This document shows, in pieces, positions 51,740 through 62,129 of a stretch of DNA of 64,000 nt. The stretch spans positions 496,001 to 560,000 of the forward strand of contig NZ_BMPG01000001.1 of the NCBI RefSeq assembly GCF_014647475.1, read 5' to 3'. The notes beneath the pieces are model-generated. The model was not told the origin of the DNA. It saw only the letters and a program-made list of their open reading frames with translations, and made no database searches. Each line of letters starts with the position of its first letter. Within the stretch, counting starts at the first letter, position 1. The DNA comes from Halocalculus aciditolerans. GTDB lineage: Archaea > Halobacteriota > Halobacteria > Halobacteriales > Halobacteriaceae. The translations under genes and the position numbers were made by a program.

Positions 51740-53278
51740 ATGGTTGAAGCTCCGGAGACGGCGGAAGGCTGGTACGCGCTCCACGACTTCCGTAGCGTCG
51801 ACTGGGACGCCTGGCGGGACGCCCCCGAACGCGACCGCGAGGCGGCCGTCGAATCCGCCGAACAGTTCCAGAACCACCGCGAACGCCTCGCCGGAAGCGA
51901 CGACGGCGACTCCGCGGTCTTCACCGTCACGGGGAACAAGGCCGACCTCCTCTTCGTCCACTTCCGCCCCACGCTCGACGAACTCGACCAGATTCAGCGC
52001 TCCTTCGAAGCCACCGAGTTCGCCGGCTACACGGAGCGCGAGTACTCCTACGTCTCCGTCACGGAGGTCTCCGGCTACGTCTCCGACGAGTACTTCACCG
52101 ACCCCGAAGCCGTCGACGAGGGCCTCCGCCGCTACATCGAGGGGAAGCTCACCCCGGAAATCCCCGACGACACCTACGTCTCCTTCTACCCGATGAGCAA
52201 GCGCCGCGACCCCGAGTACAACTGGTACGACCTCGACTTCGACGAGCGCGCCGACCTCATGGCCGGCCACGGCGACGTCGGCCGCGAGTACGCCGGCAAG
52301 ATCAAACAGGTCATCGCGTCCAGCGTCGGCCTCGACGACTGGGAGTGGGGGGTCACCCTCTTCAGCGACGACCCCACCCACCTGAAGGACATCGTCTACG
52401 AGATGCGCTTCGACGAGGCTTCGTCTAAATACGGCGAGTTCGGCTCCTTCTACGTCGGCCGCCGCTTCCCGCCCGAGGACTTCCACGCGTACATGGCCGG
52501 CGACGCCGTCCCCGTCCCCGACGAGGAGAAGGCGACCGGGGAACACCACGGCCACCACAACGACCGCGCGCACGGTGAGAGCGGACACGACCACGGCGAG
52601 GGCGGTCACCACGGCAACGACCGCGCGCACGGCGAGAGCGGACACGACCACGGCGGCGATTCGGAGGGGTCTGAGGACGGAGACGGCGAGGCGTCCCTCC
52701 GCGAGGAACTCGCCGACCTCGACGTCTACGCCGGGAAACCCCACGGCGAGGACGTCTACGCCGTCGGCCTCTACTCGGAGGCCGACCTCGACGAGCTCGA
52801 AGAAGAGGTCGCGGGGCTCGCGGAATCCTTCGACCACTACGACACCCACGAGGGAACCGACGTCTACGCGCCCGTCGACGGCGACGGCCCCGCCGCCGTC
52901 GTCTCCCTCTGGGAGACCCAGAGCGCCGCCGACACCGCCGCCGGCTTCCTCGCCGACCTCCCCGACGTCACCAGCCGCGTCGCCGACCCCGACGACGGCT
53001 GGGGCACCATGGGCATGTTCTACACCGTCAAACCCGACTACCGCGAGGACTTCGTCGAGAAGTTCGACGCCGTCGGCGACGCCCTCGCCGGCCAGGACGG
53101 CCACGACGAAACCCGACTCCTCCAGGACACCGACGACGAGAACGCCTTCTTCATCGACTCCCGCTGGCAGTCCAAAGCGGACGCCATGGCCTTCTTCCGC
53201 TCCGACGCCTTCCGCGACACCGTCCAGTGGGGCCGCGACGTCCTCGCGGACCGCCCGCGACACGTATTCTTGGCCTGA
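51740..53278 (+). CDS. pitA: PitA: chlorite dismutase-like/HemQ domain fused to ABM domain
   Basis: A 512-residue haloarchaeal fusion. The N-terminal half (about 1-250) is a chlorite-dismutase/HemQ-family heme domain (VSFYPMSKRRDPEYNWYDLD region), used in related organisms for coproheme decarboxylation. A His-rich linker (about 270-312) holds two near-identical copies of NDRAHGESGHDHG. The C-terminal part (about 325-512) has antibiotic-biosynthesis-monooxygenase-like strands. The ATG at 51740 is supported by homology to the PitA start. The PadR gene diverges upstream. Confidence 0.92.
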   Translation: MVEAPETAEGWYALHDFRSVDWDAWRDAPERDREAAVESAEQFQNHRERLAGSDDGDSAVFTVTGNKADLLFVHFRPTLDELDQIQRSFEATEFAGYTEREYSYVSVTEVSGYVSDEYFTDPEAVDEGLRRYIEGKLTPEIPDDTYVSFYPMSKRRDPEYNWYDLDFDERADLMAGHGDVGREYAGKIKQVIASSVGLDDWEWGVTLFSDDPTHLKDIVYEMRFDEASSKYGEFGSFYVGRRFPPEDFHAYMAGDAVPVPDEEKATGEHHGHHNDRAHGESGHDHGEGGHHGNDRAHGESGHDHGGDSEGSEDGDGEASLREELADLDVYAGKPHGEDVYAVGLYSEADLDELEEEVAGLAESFDHYDTHEGTDVYAPVDGDGPAAVVSLWETQSAADTAAGFLADLPDVTSRVADPDDGWGTMGMFYTVKPDYREDFVEKFDAVGDALAGQDGHDETRLLQDTDDENAFFIDSRWQSKADAMAFFRSDAFRDTVQWGRDVLADRPRHVFLA

Positions 53279-53279
53279 G

Positions 53280-53374
53280 CCGCGAGCGAGGAACGAGCGA
53301 GCCATCACCAGAAATCGGAGATTTCTGGTTGGCGAACGAGACGGCAAAGCCGTCTCGTTAACGCTCGCTCGCGG
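53280..53374 (+). other. three-way-junction structured element after pitA
   Basis: Outer stem: CCGCGAGCGAG (53280-53290) or, alternatively, CGAGCGAGC (53294-53302) pairs with the CTCGCTCGCGG/GCTCGCTCG region at 53363-53374. Inside are two perfect hairpins separated by five bases: ACCAGAAATC-GGA-GATTTCTGGT (53307-53329) and AACGAGACGGC-AAA-GCCGTCTCGTT (53335-53359). Both loops have three bases. It starts one base after the pitA stop. Nothing here encodes protein. Confidence 0.65.
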
Positions 53375-53506
53375 AACGCTCGTGGCGGTTTGGCCTTCTG
53401 AGTGTTCGCGGTGGATAGTCGGTCGTCCACCGACTGCGGTGGCCGTTCGACTCTCGCTTCGTAGTCGGGCGGAATATTCAACTGTCGAGCGGGCGACGCG
53501 TCGCGT

Positions 53507-53770
53507 ATGGATTTCGCTGTGCTTCGCGCGTACGTGGATTACTTCCTCCCGCGGGAGATCCTCGGACCGGTCGTCATCGTGTTCTCGCTGGAGAGCGTCG
53601 TCGACGGCATCTTCAACCTCTACGTCCCCGACGAGTACGCGCTCCTCGGCTGGAGCGTCATCTTCCTCGCCTCCGTCGTCGGCGTCGCCTACTGGGGCGC
53701 ACGCGACGCGGACGTCGAGGAACTCCGCGACGAACTCGAAGAGCTCCGCGACGAAACGGACGACCAGTAG
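53507..53770 (+). CDS. small hypothetical membrane protein
   Basis: An 87-residue protein. Two hydrophobic helices (about 18-36 and 46-63) are followed by an acidic coiled-coil tail with heptad-like DVEELRDELEELRDE. No family is recognised. An AT-rich box (GGAATATTCAAC) 30 bases upstream is a plausible promoter. Confidence 0.75.
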   Translation: MDFAVLRAYVDYFLPREILGPVVIVFSLESVVDGIFNLYVPDEYALLGWSVIFLASVVGVAYWGARDADVEELRDELEELRDETDDQ

Positions 53771-53828
53771 CTCTCGCTTTCGTCGGGAGTAACGCGAACC
53801 GCGTGAAAAACGGTGTGTCGGGTGACGC

Positions 53829-53867
53829 TTAGTCGGCGGTGCCGACGAGGCCGGCGTCGCGGAGGTC
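53829..53867 (-). repeat. duplicated 3' end of the aldo/keto reductase gene
   Basis: These 39 bases match 53971-54009, the last 13 codons and stop of the aldo/keto reductase gene, at 37 of 39 positions. Between the copies lie 103 bases of structured insert. It looks like a target duplication or slippage product, not a second gene. Confidence 0.7.
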
Positions 53868-53891
53868 AAGTCGCGTGAATTTTTCCCGTCG

Positions 53892-53965
53892 GGTTTCCTC
53901 GGCCTTCGGCCTGCGGGAACCGCTCCGGCAAAAAGTAACTTAAAAAGGCGCGCCTGCGGCGCGTT
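53892..53965 (-). other. structured insert after the aldo/keto reductase gene
   Basis: Two hairpins: GGTTTCC (53892-53898) with GGGAACC (53915-53921), carrying an inner GGCC-TTC-GGCC; and GGCGCGCC (53947-53954), loop TGC, GGCGCGTT (53958-53965). The second ends six bases before the reductase stop codon. The outer closure is imperfect. It lies between the two copies of the gene's 3' end. Confidence 0.5.
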
Positions 53966-53970
53966 CGCGG

Positions 53971-55026
53971 TTAGTCGGCGGTGCCGACGAGGCCGGCGTC
54001 CCGCAGGTCGTCGCCGTCGACGCTCGTGCGGTAGTCCTCCTTCGACATGCCGTCGAAGCGGTCGACGCCGAAGTTGTCCGCGTAGAGTTCGGCGATGCGC
54101 TCTCGTTCCTCGTCGCTGAGGCGCGGCGTGTCGGGGGTGCGCGCCCACTCGTCGACGTCGGCCTTCGAGCGGAACGTCGGCGTGACGGACGCGACTTCGT
54201 CGAAGGAGAGGAGCCACTGGATGGCGGCCTGCCCCATCGTCCGCTCGCCGTCGCGTTCGAGGAAGCGGAGGGCGTCGACTTTCTCCCAGCCCGTCTCGTA
54301 CCACTCGTCCGGGCGGAAGCCGCGGTGGTCGCCCGCTTCGAGTTCGGTCTCCGGCGTCACCTGCTCGTTCAGGAGGCCGGAGGAGTGCGGGACGCGCGGG
54401 ATGAGGCTCGTCGACGCGCCCGACTCGCGGACGGAGTCGACGAAGTGCTGGTGGATGTCCTGTTCGAGGAGGTTCCCGACGTACTGGACGCCGTCGAACT
54501 CCTGCTCGATGGCGAAGTCGCCCTCGGCGAGCCAGCCGATGGAGGGGCCGAGCGCGAGGCCGAGCGCGTCGAAGCGGTCCTCCTCGCGGAGCTCGTCGAG
54601 GACCTCGAGGACGTCCGGCGTGATCTCCTCCACGTTCGCGTTGTGGAGTTGGAGGTACTCCACGTGGTCCGTTCCTAATCGTTCGAGGGAGCCTTCGACG
54701 GCGTCGCGAATGTACGCCGGCGAGAGGTTCTTCGGGAGTTCGCCGTGGCCGGCCTGCGGATTATCGTAGAAGTCGTAGCCGACCTTCGTCGCGACGACCA
54801 TGTCGTCGTGCTCGGCGAGCACTTTCCCCACTAACTCCTCGCTGCGGCCGTGACCGTAGACGTCGCCGGTGTCGAAGTACGTGATGCCCTGTTCGAGCGC
54901 GTACTCCATCATCTCGATGGCGTCGGACTCGTCGCGGTCACCCCACCAGTCGGTGCCGACGGTCCACGCGCCGAAGCCAACCTCGCTCACGTCGATACCG
55001 GAATCCGCGAGTTCCCGATACTGCAT
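53971..55026 (-). CDS. aldo/keto reductase
   Basis: A 351-residue NAD(P)H-dependent aldo/keto reductase. The fold start is MQYRELADSGIDVSEVGFGAWTVG; the catalytic Asp/Tyr pair is in YFDTGDVYGHGRSEE and the Lys in VVATKVGYD. Homologues act on sugars or aldehydes; the substrate is unknown. The ATG is at 55026. The last 39 bases of the gene are duplicated beyond its stop. Confidence 0.93.
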   Translation of the reverse strand: MQYRELADSGIDVSEVGFGAWTVGTDWWGDRDESDAIEMMEYALEQGITYFDTGDVYGHGRSEELVGKVLAEHDDMVVATKVGYDFYDNPQAGHGELPKNLSPAYIRDAVEGSLERLGTDHVEYLQLHNANVEEITPDVLEVLDELREEDRFDALGLALGPSIGWLAEGDFAIEQEFDGVQYVGNLLEQDIHQHFVDSVRESGASTSLIPRVPHSSGLLNEQVTPETELEAGDHRGFRPDEWYETGWEKVDALRFLERDGERTMGQAAIQWLLSFDEVASVTPTFRSKADVDEWARTPDTPRLSDEERERIAELYADNFGVDRFDGMSKEDYRTSVDGDDLRDAGLVGTAD

Positions 55027-55151
55027 ATCTGGAGGTTGCGTGTAGAGCCACTTAGCCCGACCGGTACGCGCGTCGAATCCGCCGACGCCGCCTTCGCGAC
55101 GCGAAAAAACGGAGGAGATTGCTCGAACGAGCGATACGGTCGAACGAACCT

Positions 55152-55175
55152 GCCGACGAGGCGAGGTCGTGGATT
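55152..55175 (-). repeat. third, partial copy of the icd 3' end
   Basis: GCCGACGAGGCGAGGTCGTGGA and the following bases resemble the second icd-end copy (55185-55211), with changes that remove the stop codon. It lies 11 bases beyond that copy, suggesting repeated events at this gene end. Confidence 0.5.
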
Positions 55176-55184
55176 CAGCGAGCG

Positions 55185-55211
55185 TCGCCGATTAGGCGAG
55201 GTCGTGGATGT
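55185..55211 (-). repeat. second copy of the icd 3' end
   Basis: These 27 bases match 55272-55298, the end of icd including its stop codon, with one difference (A to G). The 60 bases between the copies hold two perfect hairpins. The copy again ends in DLA-stop on the minus strand. Confidence 0.7.
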
Positions 55212-55276
55212 CGTCGGAAAGCTTTGCTTTCCGACTGCTAACGGGAGATCTCTGATCTCCCGTGAACGATCTCGCC
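55195..55276 (-). other. three-way-junction structured element after icd
   Basis: Outer stem: GGCGAGGTCGT (55195-55205) with ACGATCTCGCC (55266-55276), one G-T-type pair. Inside, five bases apart, are two perfect hairpins with three-base loops: GTCGGAAAGC-TTT-GCTTTCCGAC (55213-55235) and ACGGGAGATC-TCT-GATCTCCCGT (55241-55263). The design is the same as after pitA with unrelated sequence. ACGATCTCGCC can also pair with GGCGAGATCGT (55282-55292) inside icd, looping out the stop codon. Confidence 0.65.
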
Positions 55277-55278
55277 GA

Positions 55279-56541
55279 TTAGGCGAGATCGTGGATGTTC
55301 TCGACGATTTCCTCGGCGTACTCGCTGGCTGCGAGTTTCTCGCCGCCTTCGACCTGACGTTCGAGGTCGTAGGTGACGCGCTTCGAGGAGATCTGCTGTT
55401 CGACGGCGTCGTGGACGAGGTCCGCGGCGTCGTCCCAGCCGAGCTGTTCGAGGAGGATGCGGCCGGAGAGAATCATCGCGCTCGGGTTCGCTTTGTCCTT
55501 GCCGGCGTGCTTCGGCGCGCTGCCGTGCACGGGCTCTGCGAGGACGCGGCCGTCGCCGAGGTTCGCACCGGGGGCGATGCCGAGGCCGCCGATCTGCGCG
55601 CCGGCGGCGTCGGAGAGGTAGTCGCCGTTGAGGTTCGGCATCGCGAGGACGTCGTAGTCGCCCGTGCGGGTGAGGAGCTGCTGGAGCATGTTGTCGGCGA
55701 TGCGGTCCTTGACGACGACCTTGCCCTCGGGGGCTTCGCCGTCGTACTCCTCCCAGAGCGTGTCCTCGTCGATGGTCTCCTCGGGGAACTCCTCCTCGGC
55801 GAGCTCGTAGCCCCAGTCGCGGAAGGCCCCCTCGGTGAACTTCATGATGTTGCCCTTGTGGACGAGGGTGACGGAGTCACGGTCGTTCTCGATGGCGTAC
55901 TCGATGGCCTGGCGGACGAGGCGCTTCGTGCCGAACTCCGTGACGGGCTTCACGCCGATGCCGACGGGGCCGTCGTGGATGGTGGAGTCGAAGCCCATTT
56001 CGTCCTCGACGAACTCGCGGACCTGCTCGACTTCGTCCGTGCCGGCTTCCCACTCGATGCCGGCGTAGACGTCTTCCGTGTTCTCGCGGAAGTTGACCAT
56101 GTCCATCTCCTCGGGGGCTTTGACCGGGGAGGGGACGCCTTCGAGGTAGTAGGTCGGCCGCATGTTCGTGTAGAGGTCGAGCTTCTTGCGGAGCGCGACG
56201 TTCAGGCTGCGGAAGCCGGAGCCGACCGGCGTCGTGAGCGGGCCCTTGATGGACGTGCGGAACTCGCGGAGCGCCTCGACGGTGTCGTCCGGGAGGTTCT
56301 CGCCGTACTTGTCTCGCGCGCTCTCGCCGGCGTAGACGCGCATCCAGGAGATGTCGCGGCCCGTGGCTTCGGCGGCGGCGTCGAGGACTTTCTGCGCGAC
56401 GGGCGCGACGTCCTTCCCGATGCCGTCCCCGTAGATGATGGGGACGATGGGGTTGTCGGGGACGACGAGTTCCTCCGCGTCCTCGTCGTACGTTACTTTC
56501 TCTCCGTCGGGAACGTCGACCTGCTCGTAGTCGTGGCTCAT
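55279..56541 (-). CDS. icd: isocitrate dehydrogenase (NADP)
   Basis: Icd oxidises isocitrate to 2-oxoglutarate with NADP in the citric acid cycle. The 420-residue protein shows the early PIIYGDGIGKDVAP, substrate-binding SIKGPLTTPVGSGFRSLNVALRK, and LNGDYLSDAAGAQIGGLG in the metal/cofactor region. The ATG at 56541 is preferred over a GTG six bases upstream because GGTG sits just before it. The 3' end is duplicated downstream around hairpins. Confidence 0.96.
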   Translation of the reverse strand: MSHDYEQVDVPDGEKVTYDEDAEELVVPDNPIVPIIYGDGIGKDVAPVAQKVLDAAAEATGRDISWMRVYAGESARDKYGENLPDDTVEALREFRTSIKGPLTTPVGSGFRSLNVALRKKLDLYTNMRPTYYLEGVPSPVKAPEEMDMVNFRENTEDVYAGIEWEAGTDEVEQVREFVEDEMGFDSTIHDGPVGIGVKPVTEFGTKRLVRQAIEYAIENDRDSVTLVHKGNIMKFTEGAFRDWGYELAEEEFPEETIDEDTLWEEYDGEAPEGKVVVKDRIADNMLQQLLTRTGDYDVLAMPNLNGDYLSDAAGAQIGGLGIAPGANLGDGRVLAEPVHGSAPKHAGKDKANPSAMILSGRILLEQLGWDDAADLVHDAVEQQISSKRVTYDLERQVEGGEKLAASEYAEEIVENIHDLA

Positions 56542-56697
56542 AATCACCTAGGCCCACTCGACAAGTCACTAAAAGGCCTGCTGTTTCCACGCGTCTCTCC
56601 CGAAACTGGTCGAAACCGGGGTTCGACGCGTGACGACTATCTGGGCCGAGCGGCGGAACCGTCGGGATTTATCCTGTGGCCCGGCGACGGCGTGGGC

Positions 56698-57549
56698 ATG
56701 AAGGTCATCGTGCACGGCGGCGCGGGCGGCGCGCCCGACGAACCCGGACCCCGACAGGACACGCTCGACGAGGCCGCGGCCGCCGGCGCGGACGCCGACA
56801 CGCCCGTGGACGCCGTCGAAGACGCCGTCCGCGTGCTCGAAGCCGACGCGCGATTCAACGCCGGCCGCGGCGGCGCGGTCCAGTCCGACGGCGTCGTCCG
56901 AACGGACGCGGGCGTGATGACGAGCGACCGCGAGACGGGCGCGGCCACCTCGATGCCCGGCGTCGAACACGCCGTCACGGTCGCCCGCCACGTCATGACG
57001 GACACGCCGCACATCCAGCTCGCCGGCGTCCACGCCGTCGACTTCGCCGCCGACGTCGGCGTCGAGACCGAGTGCGACCTCTGGACGGAACAGTCGAAAG
57101 CGCGCTGGGACGACCTCGACACCCACCCCGAGGGCACGCCCCTCGACCACGTGGAGTGGCTGGAGGAGAAATTCGGCGGGCACGACACCGTCGGCGCGGT
57201 CGCCTTCGACGGTGACGACTTCGCCGTCGCCACCTCCACGGGCGGGCGGTGGCTCGCGCTCGCCGGCCGCGTCGGCGACGTCCCACAGGTCGGCTCGGGC
57301 TTCTACGCCTCCCCGGCGGGCGCGGCGAGCGCCACCGGCGCGGGCGAAGACATCGCGAAAACCACGCTCACCCGCCGCGCCGTCCGCCACCTCGAATCCG
57401 GCCACGACGCCCAGGACGCCGCCCGCCTCGCCGTCGAGGAGTTCGCCGAACTCACGGGCTCCACCGCCGGCGTCATCGTCCTCGACGCCGACGGCAACGC
57501 CGGCGAAGCCTTCAACGCCGAAGCGATGCAGACCGCCGTTGACGAGTAA
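56698..57549 (+). CDS. isoaspartyl peptidase/L-asparaginase (Ntn hydrolase)
   Basis: A 283-residue Ntn-hydrolase precursor of the plant-type asparaginase family. It starts MKVIVHGGAGGAPDEPG; the autocleavage site is Asp-Thr in GHDTVGAVAFD (Thr about residue 166), giving the catalytic N-terminal Thr. The following STGGRWLALAGRVGD and GTGAGEDI-like segment bind substrate. It would clear beta-aspartyl peptides or asparagine. The ATG at 56698 is used; upstream in-frame sequence lies opposite icd. Confidence 0.92.
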   Translation: MKVIVHGGAGGAPDEPGPRQDTLDEAAAAGADADTPVDAVEDAVRVLEADARFNAGRGGAVQSDGVVRTDAGVMTSDRETGAATSMPGVEHAVTVARHVMTDTPHIQLAGVHAVDFAADVGVETECDLWTEQSKARWDDLDTHPEGTPLDHVEWLEEKFGGHDTVGAVAFDGDDFAVATSTGGRWLALAGRVGDVPQVGSGFYASPAGAASATGAGEDIAKTTLTRRAVRHLESGHDAQDAARLAVEEFAELTGSTAGVIVLDADGNAGEAFNAEAMQTAVDE

Positions 57550-57564
57550 CCACCCGGCCCCCGC

Positions 57565-59856
<2,292 letters not shown>

Positions 59857-59899
59857 AGCTCCCCCCTGGCCGCGACCGCTCCGCGTTGCTTCGGCCGGT

Positions 59900-60592
59900 T
59901 CAGGCGACCGTCGGCGGCGTCACGACCTTCGACGCGCTCCGGTCCTCGTGGACCTCCGACGGGCGGATGGCGAGGTAGGAGTCGTCGCGGAGGTCGTACG
60001 CCGTGAGCGACCCGCCGTAGACGCAGCCCGTGTCCAGCCCGACGGCCGAATCGAGGTCGACGGGCTCGTCGTGGACGGTGTGCCCGAAGAAGACGCGGGC
60101 GTCCCCCTCGTACGCCTCGTACCAGAACGGGCCGTCGTAGCCGTCGCCGTTCGGCGACCGCATGTTGAGCAGGTCGTCGATAGCGTGGTCGGCGAGCGGG
60201 CGCGTCGGGTCGACGCCGCCGTGCACGACCATCCCGCCGTCCCACGTCACCACGACCGGGAGCGACTCGAAGAACTCGCGGTCGCCCGGCCGCAGCCAGT
60301 CGGGGTCTTTCCGCCCCTCGATGATCTTCTGCTCGTTGTTCCCGCGGACGCTCACGAGCCGGTCGTCGCCGCGGACGCGGTCGACGACGCCCGTGTTGTC
60401 CGGGCCTTTCCGGACGAGGTCGCCGACGAAGAGAACGAGGTCGGACGGGCCGAGCGCGAGCCGGTCGAGGAGGCGGTCGAGCTCCGCTCGACACCCGTGG
60501 ACGTCGCCGACGACGTAGACGTCGTCGTAGGCGTCGATGTCGATCCGTCGGTGGTGCGGGGCGACCGCGTCGTGGAACGTGTGAGTGGACAT
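59900..60592 (-). CDS. PPP-family metallophosphoesterase (diadenosine/protein phosphatase-like)
   Basis: A 230-residue calcineurin-like phosphoesterase. The metal motifs are GDVHG (29-33), GDLVRKG (57-63), then GNNE where GNHE is usual, and HGG later with GHTVHDEP. The missing His in the third motif is the normal proton donor, so activity may be altered. It is directly upstream of ppk1 in the same direction, suggesting a role in polyphosphate or dinucleotide turnover. Start ATG 60592. Confidence 0.9.
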   Translation of the reverse strand: MSTHTFHDAVAPHHRRIDIDAYDDVYVVGDVHGCRAELDRLLDRLALGPSDLVLFVGDLVRKGPDNTGVVDRVRGDDRLVSVRGNNEQKIIEGRKDPDWLRPGDREFFESLPVVVTWDGGMVVHGGVDPTRPLADHAIDDLLNMRSPNGDGYDGPFWYEAYEGDARVFFGHTVHDEPVDLDSAVGLDTGCVYGGSLTAYDLRDDSYLAIRPSEVHEDRSASKVVTPPTVA

Positions 60593-60691
60593 AGTCTCGT
60601 TCGGAGGCCGCTCGCCGCCGGCCGGCGCGCTCCCCCGCGCTGTCGAGTAGAGAGAGGACGCGAGCGGCTTAATCGGTTACTAATAGCGGTG

Positions 60692-60703
60692 TATAGGCCT
60701 ATA
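60692..60703. promoter_or_regulatory. perfect palindrome TATAGGCCTATA between divergent genes
   Basis: The 12-base palindrome sits between the phosphatase gene (start 60592, minus) and map (start 60779, plus). It holds TATA-like halves in both directions and could be a shared promoter core or operator. Distances to both starts are longer than for leaderless genes. Confidence 0.4.
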
Positions 60704-60778
60704 TAGTGTTTGGCCGGCGGTGGCGCGCGGGCGCGGTGTAGCGCAAGACCTTTCGGCGGTTCGAGTGAATCTCGGAGT

Positions 60779-61675
60779 ATGACGGACACCGTCGAACTCG
60801 GCAGTGAGGCGTACGAGCAGTACGTGGAAGCCGGCGAGATTCTCGTCGAAGTGATGGACGAAGCCGAAGCCCGCGTCGAGGTCGGCGCGACCCACCTCGA
60901 GGTCGCCGAGTTCGCCGAGGAGAAGATCGAGGAACTCGGCGGGGAGCCCGCGTTCCCCGTGAACATCAGCGTGAACGAGGAAGCGAGCCACGCCTCCCCG
61001 GGCGCGGACGACGACACCGAGTTCGGCGAGGACGTCGTCTGCCTCGACGTCGGCGTCCACGTGGATGGCTACATCGCCGACGCCGCGCGCACCGTCGACC
61101 TCACCGGCGAGCAGACCGAACTCGTCGAAGCCGCCGAGGAAGCCCTCGAAGCCGGCCTCGACGTCGTCGAAGCCGGCGTGCACACCGGCGAAATCGGCGC
61201 GGAAGTCGAGGACGTCATCCGCGCGTACGGCTACAACCCCATCATCAACCTCACCGGCCACGGCCTCGCGCACTGGGACGCCCACACCGGCCCGAACGTC
61301 CCGAACCGCGGCACGGAGGAGGGAACCGTCCTCGAAGCCGGCGACGTCCTCGCCATCGAGCCGTTCGCCACCACCGGCTCCGGCCGCGTGACCGAGGGGT
61401 CGAAGACCGAGATTTACTCGCTCAAGTCCACGCGCGGCGTCCGCAACCGCCAGGCCCGCCAGATTCTCGACACCGTCGAAGACGAGTACCGCGAGCTCCC
61501 GTTCGCCGCGCGCTGGCTCGACGGCGGCCGCACCGAGATGGCGCTCCGCCGCCTCGTCATGAACGACAGCCTCCGCTCCTACCCCGTGCTGAAAGAAGAC
61601 GACGGCGAACTCGTCAGTCAGGCCGAACACACCATCATCGTCACCGAAGACGGCCACGAACGAACGACGGAGTGA
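60779..61675 (+). CDS. map: methionine aminopeptidase, type II
   Basis: Map removes the initiator Met from nascent proteins. The 298-residue type II enzyme has its metal ligands in LDVGVHVDGYIADAARTVDL, the His in NLTGHGLAHWDAH and the late Glu residues in AIEPFATTG and the C terminus. The ATG at 60779 begins MTDTVELGSEAYEQY. No signal or anchor is seen. Confidence 0.96.
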   Translation: MTDTVELGSEAYEQYVEAGEILVEVMDEAEARVEVGATHLEVAEFAEEKIEELGGEPAFPVNISVNEEASHASPGADDDTEFGEDVVCLDVGVHVDGYIADAARTVDLTGEQTELVEAAEEALEAGLDVVEAGVHTGEIGAEVEDVIRAYGYNPIINLTGHGLAHWDAHTGPNVPNRGTEEGTVLEAGDVLAIEPFATTGSGRVTEGSKTEIYSLKSTRGVRNRQARQILDTVEDEYRELPFAARWLDGGRTEMALRRLVMNDSLRSYPVLKEDDGELVSQAEHTIIVTEDGHERTTE

Positions 61676-61787
61676 GCTAGTCGGTCGCGCGGCTGCTTTC
61701 CGGTATCAGGATCGGTCGCAGCCCCGCGCGAAGGGGGAATAAATTGAGGGGAATCGACGGCAGCGAGTGCCTCTGGATGAACCGCCG

Positions 61788-61988
61788 TTAGGCGTTGTTC
61801 ATCCGCGTGCTGGTTTCGTCGCCGCACATCCGGCACTGGGAAACCCGGTAGGGTTCCCGCGAGAATTCGGCGTTCTCGGATTTCGAGCTCTCAGTTTTGA
61901 GCTCGACGGAGACCTCGTGAGGGGTCTCGCGGCCGCACTTCTCGCACTGCTCAGTCATACCGTCGGAATGCGGTGTTTTGCTTGCCAT
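61788..61988 (-). CDS. small zinc-ribbon protein (DUF7835 type)
   Basis: A 66-residue protein with two CxxC knuckles (CEKC near 15 and CRMC near 52), forming a zinc beta-ribbon. Between them is a Ser/Glu-rich linker. The ATG at 61988 is used; an internal Met at residue 11 is an alternative start. Such haloarchaeal proteins are common and their role is unknown. Longer in-frame upstream sequence lies opposite the HIT gene and is not used. Confidence 0.8.
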   Translation of the reverse strand: MASKTPHSDGMTEQCEKCGRETPHEVSVELKTESSKSENAEFSREPYRVSQCRMCGDETSTRMNNA

Positions 61989-62129
61989 CGGAACCACCCT
62001 CGTAATCACACACGGACTCCCTCTACAAAAACCCAACCCTTGGTCACTCCGTAAGGAAGTGGCCACGGGCGTCGTCGACCCCCGTGACGACCGAACGGTT
62101 CTTGCGCGCGGCGGCCGCAGAGTCGGCGT

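Noticed and set aside
53829-53867. Duplicated reductase end as a separate small gene
   Set aside because: Only 13 codons with no start; it is a repeat.
51638-54304. An upstream extension of the PadR frame to about 1060 codons
   Set aside because: It runs antisense through pitA and lacks motifs; PadR starts at the ATG at 51637.
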